From positions 1 through 11,012 of the forward strand of contig JABMMT010000130.1 of NCBI GenBank assembly GCA_013205155.1: DNA of 11,012 nt, written 5' to 3'. Shown here piece after piece: positions 6,465 to 11,012 of the stretch (position 1 is the first letter of the stretch; every line of letters begins with the position of its first letter). Under the pieces are notes generated by a model. That model saw only the letters and a program-made list of their open reading frames with translations. It did not search any database and had not been told where the DNA came from. The position numbers were made by a program, and so were the translations under genes. This stretch comes from Betaproteobacteria bacterium. Its GTDB lineage: Bacteria > Pseudomonadota > Gammaproteobacteria > Burkholderiales > Burkholderiaceae.

Positions 6465-7451
6465 ATGAAACGTAAATTATCCAGGCTCATAGGCCTTTTT
6501 TTGACGGCAGGCATCTTGGTTGGCTTACCCCTGCTAGCCCATGCCCAATCTGATTATCCCAATAAACCCATACGTCTTATTGTTGGCTTCCCTGCTGGAG
6601 GCTCAACTGACATTGTGGCACGCGTCGTTGCACAAAAATTAGGCGAGCGTTTAGGTCAGACTATTATTGTCGAAAATAAAGGCGGTGCTGGTGGCACGAT
6701 TGGTACCGATGCTGCTGCTAAGGCGGCTCCAGATGGCTACACTCTCACGCTGGGAACAACCAGCACAATGGCAGTGGCTCCAGGTGCCTACTCTAGGCTT
6801 GGCTATGATCCAATCAAGAGCTTTGCCCCAATCTCCCTTGTGGCTGTGACTCCCTACTTGTTAGTAGTTAATCCACAAGTTCCTGCTAACTCCTTGGCTG
6901 AATTGGTGGCATTAGCTAAAAGTCAACCAGGTAAATTGAACTTTGCATCAGCGGGTAATGGTTCTACTACCCAGCTTGCAATGGAAATGCTCAACGATGT
7001 TACTGGTATGAAGATGACTCACATTCCTTATAAAGGCAATGCCGATGCAGACTTAGCCATCGTCTCCAATCAAGTGCAAGTTCTCTTTGGGTCGATGCCA
7101 GCTTTACTACAACACGCTAAAGCTAATAAACTCCGTGCGCTTGCCGTAGGGAGTCCTAAGCGCTCACCAGCGTTACCAGAGATCCCTACCGTTGCAGAGC
7201 TAGGTTACCCAGGATTTGAAGCGGCCTTATGGCTGGGAGTATTAGCGCCAAGTGGAACACCTAAGCCTATTATTGATAGACTGAATAAAGAACTGGTCGC
7301 TATTGCGGCAACGCCTGATTTCAAAGCAGCGATGGATAAAAATGGCGCAGATGCTACCAGTAATACGCCCGAACAATTTGCAAACTTAATCCAAAATGAA
7401 GTGGGCAAGTACGGCAGTATCATTAAAAAGCTAGGCATCAAATTAGACTAG
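6465..7451 (+). CDS. Bug-family tripartite tricarboxylate transporter substrate-binding protein
   Basis: This 328-residue periplasmic solute receptor is of the TctC/Bug family, normal in length. A signal peptide (about 1-28, ending AHAQ) is followed by YPNKPIRLIVGFPAGGSTD (31-49), the family hallmark; the two ligand-contact loops are GFPAGGSTD and ENKGGAGGTIG (70-80). Later family stretches include PDGYTL, HIPYKG and PEIPTVAELGYPGFE. Bug receptors bind carboxylates and related ligands. The TctA/TctB membrane partners are absent here, as is common for the many orphan Bug genes of Burkholderiales. The Shine-Dalgarno AGGAG (6451-6455) lies nine bases before the ATG. Head-to-head placement with the FAH-family hydrolase suggests that the ligand may be a related keto or aromatic acid; this is inference. 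Confidence 0.93.
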   Translation: MKRKLSRLIGLFLTAGILVGLPLLAHAQSDYPNKPIRLIVGFPAGGSTDIVARVVAQKLGERLGQTIIVENKGGAGGTIGTDAAAKAAPDGYTLTLGTTSTMAVAPGAYSRLGYDPIKSFAPISLVAVTPYLLVVNPQVPANSLAELVALAKSQPGKLNFASAGNGSTTQLAMEMLNDVTGMKMTHIPYKGNADADLAIVSNQVQVLFGSMPALLQHAKANKLRALAVGSPKRSPALPEIPTVAELGYPGFEAALWLGVLAPSGTPKPIIDRLNKELVAIAATPDFKAAMDKNGADATSNTPEQFANLIQNEVGKYGSIIKKLGIKLD

Positions 7452-7468
7452 TCCCAAGGTAAATGAAT

Positions 7469-7502
7469 CCGATGCACATTCTTTAAACACTATGTGCATC
7501 GG
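7469..7502. terminator. 11-bp perfect hairpin between convergent genes
   Basis: CCGATGCACAT (7469-7479) pairs perfectly with ATGTGCATCGG (7492-7502) across a 12-nt loop. It sits 17 bases after the Bug receptor stop and 22 bases before the end of the convergent cupredoxin remnant. No T-run follows on either strand, so it may be a bidirectional 3' end stabiliser or an operator rather than a classic terminator. Confidence 0.5.
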
Positions 7503-7524
7503 CATAAATGCCCTATCAATAAAT

Positions 7525-7791
7525 CTAGTGCTTCTGCGCCACAATGTTAATAACACCCTTCATTCCAGCTTCATAGTGACCAGGCTCAAAGCATGCCATA
7601 ACGTATTGCCTGGGCTTTTTAAAAGTCCAAACTAATTCTGCTTGTTGTCCTGGTTTTGCTGAAATTTCATTTGTATGGTGATGCCCTTTGGTATTGGGGT
7701 TAGCCATCTCTTTAGCGTGAGCAATGATTTCTTTTTCTGCGCCAATCACCAGCTCGTGATCTACCCCACCCTTATTAACTAAAATGATCAA
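7525..7791 (-). pseudogene. Cupredoxin remnant lacking its N-terminal part
   Basis: The 88 readable residues match the C-terminal two-thirds of a plastocyanin-like periplasmic copper protein. All four type 1 copper ligands are recognisable: H12 (VDHELVIG), C67 (MACFEPGH), H72 and M77 (GHYEAGM). The signal peptide and the first strands, which precede the VNKGG-like strand in normal members of about 150-170 residues, are missing. The only start is a TTG at 7791. The frame is closed by TAA at 7807-7809, so no upstream ATG exists. It overlaps the last 17 bases of the glycosyltransferase gene. Without a signal peptide the product could not reach the periplasm, so I call it a 5'-truncated pseudogene. 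Expression of a short cytosolic protein by coupling is possible but unlikely. Confidence 0.7.
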
Positions 7792-8449
7792 GGGCGTAGC
7801 TGACTTTTAAATCCTGTGTACGCGAAGCCTCATGCGAATATTTCAAAAAATTTTCTCGATGTCTTCTGTAGAATAAAAGTCCCTCTTTGAGACTCGCCAC
7901 TGTCGCATCTTGTTCGATCATCTTGTCCCATAGGTTCCAATCTTCTTGGGGATGAGCGCCATCTTCGTATCGCTTCTTATAGCCAATTTTTTGCCCAAAA
8001 GACGTGCGGTACATCATTGACCCATGGTGCTGATCTTGACGATCCCAATATAAGTCGCCCTGGTAAGACAGGGTCTCACCGGGCACCCGAACTAATATTT
8101 CTTCTTTTAACTCACCTGTAACAACAATGTCGTATGTGACAATATCTGCGCTGGCTTTTGATAACAACTCAATTGCGTCTGAACGCAGCCAATTATCAGC
8201 GCCTATGAATAGAACATACTCTGTATTGATCTGAGACAGTATGTCTTGAAAGTTATCCACAACCCCTAAATTTTTATGTCTCAATATATATTCAATTTCA
8301 GGATATAGGCTTGGCAAATGATTGCAATCTAAGCCGCCATCATCAACAAATAAAATCCTTGTAGGTGAAGTGGTTTGGGAGAGCAGTGACTCGATGCAAT
8401 GCGCTGCAAGGTGTCCGTATCTATAGGAGGCAATAACGACTGTAATCAT
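7775..8449 (-). CDS. Family 2 glycosyltransferase (GT-A)
   Basis: This 224-residue soluble GT-A enzyme starts MITVVIASYRYG, the first strand of the nucleotide-binding fold. It keeps D36-D37 in FVDDGG (UDP-sugar binding), GADN (83-86) in the place of the DXD metal motif, HPQEDWNLW (166-174) carrying the likely catalytic base (E169/D170), and YRRHREN near the end. It should transfer a sugar from a nucleotide donor to an unknown acceptor, and no polysaccharide genes flank it. The ATG has no clear Shine-Dalgarno. The last few residues (YALDHFS) and the stop lie in sequence shared with the cupredoxin remnant, so the natural C-terminus may have been altered by the deletion that cut the cupredoxin. 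Confidence 0.83.
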   Translation of the reverse strand: MITVVIASYRYGHLAAHCIESLLSQTTSPTRILFVDDGGLDCNHLPSLYPEIEYILRHKNLGVVDNFQDILSQINTEYVLFIGADNWLRSDAIELLSKASADIVTYDIVVTGELKEEILVRVPGETLSYQGDLYWDRQDQHHGSMMYRTSFGQKIGYKKRYEDGAHPQEDWNLWDKMIEQDATVASLKEGLLFYRRHRENFLKYSHEASRTQDLKVSYALDHFS

Positions 8450-8475
8450 AATGTGTAGAATTAGAGCACGAAATT

Positions 8476-8628
8476 ATGACATTAGGGCTCATAAAATCTA
8501 AACCGCCGAATTCTCCACCCAGACCAAAGTTAAAGCCCAATCAATCAGGGCCCGAGAAGACTCAATCCAATATTACCGGCGGTTCGCTTAGTCACCTTAA
8601 TTTATATGGTGCTAATCATTCTCTTTAG
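8476..8628 (+). CDS. Possible small basic, proline-rich ORF (50 residues)
   Basis: ATG at 8476 opens 50 codons to TAG (8626-8628) in the only plus-strand space between two minus-strand genes, overlapping the last 17 bases of the PsiE-family gene. The N-terminal half is basic and proline-rich (KSKPPNSPPRPKLKPN). There is no convincing Shine-Dalgarno and no known family. The same stretch holds an inverted repeat, AACCGCC (8501-8507) with GGCGGTT (8578-8584), and an inner GCCC/GGGC hairpin (8535-8551). The region may therefore act as RNA or as the 3' end of the PsiE gene instead. Confidence 0.2.
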   Translation: MTLGLIKSKPPNSPPRPKLKPNQSGPEKTQSNITGGSLSHLNLYGANHSL

Positions 8629-8980
8629 CTATATTGACACGACTAATAATCCAGCAAGCTCCGGCAATCATGATGATGGCCCCGCTCTCATAGAGCAAGA
8701 TTGCAGGATTTCCATCTTTGCCCTGAAGGATAATTAACCTACTCAATGCAGTCATTGCAATAAATAAAGGTATGGTAATTGGAATGCGATGGCTAGAATA
8801 AAAGGCTGCCAGCATACCAAGTACCTCGGCATAAATAAACATGAGCAACAGATCCTGCAGCTCAACGCGACGATTATTAATAAGAGAAAAAATTTCTTGG
8901 CCCATTGCAGCAACAGTAAAAATTGCAATAATAATGAGAAATAATTTTTCGACTAAGCCAATAATATTTTTTACATTCAT
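8612..8980 (-). CDS. PsiE-family membrane protein
   Basis: This 122-residue inner-membrane protein has four hydrophobic segments (about 10-27, 43-61, 67-85 and 92-112). The family core is intact: the run LLLMFIYAEVLGML (44-57), SSHRIPITIPLFIAMTALSR (62-81) and the following LIIL. PsiE was named for phosphate-starvation induction in E. coli, and its biochemical role is not established. No Pho box is evident to me upstream, so regulation by phosphate is unproven here. AAGG lies seven bases before the ATG. The 200 bases upstream hold only the terminator hairpins of the next gene and no ORF I can support. Confidence 0.87.
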   Translation of the reverse strand: MNVKNIIGLVEKLFLIIIAIFTVAAMGQEIFSLINNRRVELQDLLLMFIYAEVLGMLAAFYSSHRIPITIPLFIAMTALSRLIILQGKDGNPAILLYESGAIIMIAGACWIISRVNIAKEND

Positions 8981-9079
8981 ACGCTGACCTTTTTTAATTT
9001 GGAATTCAACTACGCAAACCGCTTAATCTATCTAAATCAAATATTAGCGATGATTTCTAATAAGATACCTCAACAAAAG

Positions 9080-9096
9080 CCATTTTAGAAAAATGG
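9080..9096. other. AT-rich hairpin in the intergenic region
   Basis: CCATTTT (9080-9086) pairs with AAAATGG (9090-9096) with a three-base loop. It lies just beyond the hydrolase terminator and may be a back-up 3' structure or unrelated. Confidence 0.3.
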
Positions 9097-9101
9097 TTGT
9101 G

Positions 9102-9124
9102 AAAAAATATCCCCTGGAAGGGAT
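9102..9124 (-). terminator. Intrinsic terminator of the alpha/beta hydrolase gene
   Basis: On the minus strand ATCCC (9124-9120) pairs with GGGAT (9113-9109) over a six-base loop and runs through A into six T (9107-9102). A second GC hairpin, CCCC (9125-9128) with GGGG (9142-9145), lies immediately before it. Both sit within 80 bases after the hydrolase stop. Confidence 0.6.
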
Positions 9125-9180
9125 CCCCTGCACATCATTGCGGGGTTTAAAGTGTTTAACTGGTATTTCGAGCTTATTGA

Positions 9181-10317
9181 CTACCAAACCACATAGTCAT
9201 CAACGGCATATAACTTACATTTAGCGCTTGCTTTCTTTTCACACCTACTTAAGGCGCTCGCTAAGGGGTCATCACCGCCATACTCCCACCCATAATTCTT
9301 GGTTTCACTAATAGCAAATGCCTTTGGAAAGGGTTTTTCTAAAAATAGGCTATATGCTTTTCTCATCGAATCTGTTGAATAGGGAATTTTTTCAAGCTCC
9401 CCAATTTCAGCAAATTGGGTTTTAGATGGGACTTCCGTGCGCGGTAAAGGCTGAAATTGAGGGTTAACAACCTTAGAAGACATGCCAATAGACTCAAGAA
9501 ACTTTGTAAGGTAGGGCTCCCAAATAGCTCTACCATCATTGCTTGTAAATAATAGATGTGAATCACTAGCAAAAGTTCCATAGGCTACAAATTGAGACTG
9601 AGGATTTCCTACCCTGTAACGCTCGAACATAGCGTCTGAGGTTTGCCTAGAAAAAAAGGAATCGTTATCCCCGTAGAACCATATTGTTGGGACTTTAGTT
9701 GCCTTGCCAAAATCCTCAGCCGTGCGATATAGATCTGACTGCCAACCACCACAACTTTCATTTTTTAAGCCACCTGCAAAATTTACTAGGCCTTTAACAG
9801 ATTTGTCTGGCTTGCTGGCGCCATAAGCCAGGGTTGTCCAACCACCATGCGATTGACCAACTATTAATGTCTGAACTTTATCTACATAAGGAAGTCCATG
9901 AGCATATTCAATTACAGGCTGAATATCTTCGGCTTGAAGTAAGCCATTTGCTTTCATTGAACAAGACCCGTCAGAATAATTTCCGCCTGATTTTGAAAAT
10001 CCTTGGCGCATTGGAACAAAAACTACATAGTTCCGCTCTAAGAAATATCTTATTGGCGATAGAGGTCTATAGCGACTCTGAAAGTGTGAATTTCCAAAGC
10101 TTTTTCCATGATTAATAATCACCAATGGGAATGGCCCATCCCCATTCGGTTTAAATATTGTTGTTTCAAGAGAAATCGAACCAATCAACATTTTTTTTGG
10201 GACAAAAATCACCTCTTCATTTAATTGCGTTGCCGCCAATAACTTAAAGGGGAAGAGTGCCACCAGGAGGCAAAAAATTAGTCGAATCATTTCAACGATT
10301 TTGCTTGAATTGCTCAT
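9181..10317 (-). CDS. Exported alpha/beta hydrolase (dienelactone-hydrolase type) with C-terminal Cys-pair domain
   Basis: Counted from the ATG at 10317 the protein has 378 residues. A hydrophobic signal segment (about 11-29, ending LLAA) directs it to the periplasm. The oxyanion-side NHGKSFG (69-75) precedes the nucleophile elbow GQSHGGW with S156. The likely acid is D219 in YGDNDSFF and the base H254 in DSHLLF, so the Ser-Asp-His triad is complete. The last 70 residues form an extra module, with AFAISETKNYGWEYGGDDP then two Cys (LSRCEKK, AKCKLYAVDD) and the end VVW. I have seen similar tails in other betaproteobacterial exported proteins; its role is unknown. Substrate is probably an ester or lactone. 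The frame extends to a TTG at 10326. The ATG at 10290 (MIRLIF) is an equally good signal-peptide start. None has a strong Shine-Dalgarno. Confidence 0.82.
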   Translation of the reverse strand: MSNSSKIVEMIRLIFCLLVALFPFKLLAATQLNEEVIFVPKKMLIGSISLETTIFKPNGDGPFPLVIINHGKSFGNSHFQSRYRPLSPIRYFLERNYVVFVPMRQGFSKSGGNYSDGSCSMKANGLLQAEDIQPVIEYAHGLPYVDKVQTLIVGQSHGGWTTLAYGASKPDKSVKGLVNFAGGLKNESCGGWQSDLYRTAEDFGKATKVPTIWFYGDNDSFFSRQTSDAMFERYRVGNPQSQFVAYGTFASDSHLLFTSNDGRAIWEPYLTKFLESIGMSSKVVNPQFQPLPRTEVPSKTQFAEIGELEKIPYSTDSMRKAYSLFLEKPFPKAFAISETKNYGWEYGGDDPLASALSRCEKKASAKCKLYAVDDYVVW

Positions 10318-10352
10318 TATTAGCAAAAGTCTTGCCTGTTAATCTATCAATG

Positions 10353-10376
10353 AAAAAACCACCCGAAGGTGGTTTT
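10353..10376 (-). terminator. UUCG-loop intrinsic terminator of the HU gene
   Basis: AAAACCACC (10355-10363) pairs perfectly with GGTGGTTTT (10368-10376); on the minus strand the loop is TTCG and six T follow. It ends about 60 bases after the HU stop codon and has the same core as 5518-5541. Confidence 0.85.
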
Positions 10377-10430
10377 GATGATTCTTAGTGACCCAGAGCG
10401 AAATCAAGCTGGGCCAAGGATCTTTAATCT
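10353..10430 (-). repeat. 3'-UTR module, copy 1 (after HU)
   Basis: The HU 3' UTR and terminator align with 10802-10880 over about 78 positions with one single-base insertion. By hand count 56 positions match (22 of 24 in the terminator, 18 of 26 and 16 of 25 beyond it), and most mismatches in the middle block are transitions. It contains CCAAGG (10414-10419) and a CCCAG/CTGGG hairpin (10392-10413). Confidence 0.5.
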
Positions 10431-10435
10431 AGTAA

Positions 10436-10717
10436 TTACTTACGCTTATTAACTGCATCCTTAAATGCTTTACCAGCACCAAACTTAACAGTCTTAGCTG
10501 CTGGAATCTTAAGCTCGGCACCAGTCTGTGGATTGCGGCCGATACGAGCTGCACGCTTCCCAGATTTAAAAGTACCAAAGCCAATTAACTGAACATCGTC
10601 GCCTTTAGTAACGGCCTTGATAATTGTTTCAATTGCTGCATTAAGGACCCGATCTGCGGATGCTTTAGAAATTTCTGCATCGTTGGCAATCTTTTCTACT
10701 AATTCTGATTTATTCAT
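10436..10717 (-). CDS. hup: HU-family DNA-binding protein
   Basis: This 93-residue histone-like protein binds and bends DNA as a dimer and organises the nucleoid. It starts MNKSELVEKIA and keeps the dimer core GFGTF (46-50). The beta-arm carries RAARIGRNPQTG (55-66) with the intercalating proline P63. The family ending KFGAGKAFKDAVN (78-90) is followed by a basic KRK tail. The start is certain: AGGAG (10728-10724) lies six bases before the ATG. Which HU paralogue it is cannot be told from context, as the lon gene and the tRNA genes often found beside hupB in Burkholderiales are not here. I see no convincing promoter in the 73 bases between it and the upstream terminator; a TATTAT box (minus strand, 10788-10783) lacks a good -35. 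A UUCG terminator follows the gene. Confidence 0.96.
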   Translation of the reverse strand: MNKSELVEKIANDAEISKASADRVLNAAIETIIKAVTKGDDVQLIGFGTFKSGKRAARIGRNPQTGAELKIPAAKTVKFGAGKAFKDAVNKRK

Positions 10718-10800
10718 TCTTTTCTCCTAGGGATTTTTTTATTCAGCTTGCATTGCCAATTTAGCAAAAACTAGCTTACCTATAATACCCAACCTCAAAT

Positions 10801-10825
10801 AAAAAAACCACCCAAAGGTAGTTTT
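10801..10825 (-). terminator. Intrinsic terminator of the right-edge gene
   Basis: The minus-strand reading gives AAAACTACC (10825-10817), a TTTG loop and GGTGGTTTT (10812-10804), then further T. The single change in the stem is a tolerated G-U pair only on the minus strand (C/A on the plus strand), which fixes its direction. Confidence 0.75.
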
Positions 10826-10880
10826 AGCGATTTTTGGTGGCTCGGCGTGGAATCCAAGAGGGCCCCAGGATGCCTGATCC
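10802..10880 (-). repeat. 3'-UTR module, copy 2 (after the right-edge gene)
   Basis: This is the partner of the repeat at 10353-10430: the terminator core plus the next 50 bases toward the stop codon of the upstream gene. It contains AGGAT (10867-10871) paired with ATCCT (10877-10881); the partner copy keeps only part of this hairpin. It is more GC-rich than its partner. Confidence 0.5.
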
Positions 10881-10889
10881 TTGAGGAGG

Positions 10890-11012
10890 CTACTCCCCAA
10901 CACTAGATTGAACTTGGCCAGTTTTAATCCACTGAATAAGGGCTTTTGAGGTCGCCTCCTCCCTGCCTCCCATTGAATGTAGATGGGTTCCGCCACAAAC
11001 ATCCCCCGTACC
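10890..11012 (-). CDS. C-terminal end of a gene running off the window (unknown)
   Basis: On the minus strand, the frame entering at 11012 is open for 40 codons and ends at TAG (10892-10890). The translation starts GTGDVCGGTHLHSMGG and continues REEATSKALIQWIKTGQ, then VQSSVGE, a composition that looks like a folded enzyme tail. The stop lies 65 bases before a strong terminator in the same direction, as for the other genes of this window. This frame is more natural than the longer overlapping minus-strand frame 10739-11002, which runs through the terminator. I do not recognise the family; the CGGTH motif alone is not enough. Confidence 0.55.
   Translation of the reverse strand, partial: GTGDVCGGTHLHSMGGREEATSKALIQWIKTGQVQSSVGE

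Noticed and set aside
8501..8584. Integron attC-like site from the AACCGCC/GGCGGTT inverted repeat
   Set aside because: The arms do not fit the RYYYAAC and GTTRRRY core sites, and no integrase or gene cassettes are present.
9834..10115. 93-codon plus-strand frame antisense to the hydrolase gene
   Set aside because: It lies wholly opposite a gene with a complete catalytic triad and signal peptide, and no ribosome binding site supports it.
10836..10855. Minus-strand sequence ending GAGCCACCA looks like a tRNA 3' end
   Set aside because: No acceptor partner, D-arm or anticodon arm can be built in the preceding 75 bases.
10885..10898. Minus-strand TTGGGGAGTAGCC resembles the start of a yybP-ykoY manganese riboswitch
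   Set aside because: The conserved downstream parts (the CATAC-type loop and the GACCTTT end) are missing, and the match falls on the stop codon of the right-edge gene.
10830..11000. A structured RNA: several stems such as GAGGAGGC/GCCTCCTC (10883-10890 with 10954-10961), CCCAT/ATGGG (10969-10987) and GCCAC/GTGGC closing the ends
   Set aside because: The stretch 10890-11012 reads as a sensible protein tail with a stop followed by a 3' UTR and terminator. That explains the sequence better, and the pairings are within what GC-richer DNA gives by chance.
10739..11002. 87-codon minus-strand frame
   Set aside because: It runs straight through the intrinsic terminator at 10801-10825 and overlaps a better frame. 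Its composition is unlike a protein.

Overview
The window reads as chromosomal DNA from a low-GC betaproteobacterium of the Burkholderiaceae. A freshwater Polynucleobacter-like organism is my best guess. The clues are an orphan Bug-type receptor of the tripartite tricarboxylate transporter class, a compact AT-rich gene layout and the protein families present. This placement is an inference, not a match to a reference. No rRNA, tRNA, CRISPR array, phage gene or insertion sequence is visible, and no stretch longer than 300 bases lacks a gene.

Region by region. (1) 1-1572, plus strand: the last codons of an upstream gene, a histidine phosphatase, a terminator-like hairpin and a small outer-membrane beta-barrel protein. 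(2) 1574-5446, minus strand: a run of at least seven closely spaced genes. In transcription order they are an exported TPR protein, an L-2-haloacid dehalogenase, an exported EF-hand protein, a possible 14-codon leader ORF, a GT-B-like glycosyltransferase, a DUF5522/PP-loop ATPase fusion (ATGA overlap), a small membrane protein and a very small lipoprotein. The last gene ends one base from the stop of the convergent barrel gene. A good promoter lies in front of the TPR gene. (3) 5518-7502: a fumarylacetoacetate-hydrolase family enzyme (minus) and the Bug receptor (plus) diverge from a 171-bp region where two sigma70-like promoters interleave. This looks like a small organic-acid uptake and hydrolysis unit. 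(4) 7525-8980, minus strand: a cupredoxin remnant lacking its 5' part overlaps the end of a family 2 glycosyltransferase; upstream of that is a PsiE-family membrane protein. (5) 9102-10317, minus strand: an exported alpha/beta hydrolase with an extra C-terminal Cys-containing domain and its own terminator. (6) 10353-11012, minus strand: an HU DNA-binding protein and the C-terminal end of a gene running off the right edge.

The most unusual points are these: the fusion of a Cys-rich DUF5522 domain to a Dph6-like ATP pyrophosphatase; the decayed cupredoxin whose remaining sequence supplies the stop codon of the glycosyltransferase; a terminator with a UUCG or related loop that recurs three times, always about 80-90 nt after a stop codon, with two copies similar over about 78 bp; and a possible leader peptide ahead of the GT-B/PP-loop pair. 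I see no clear defence or mobile system.
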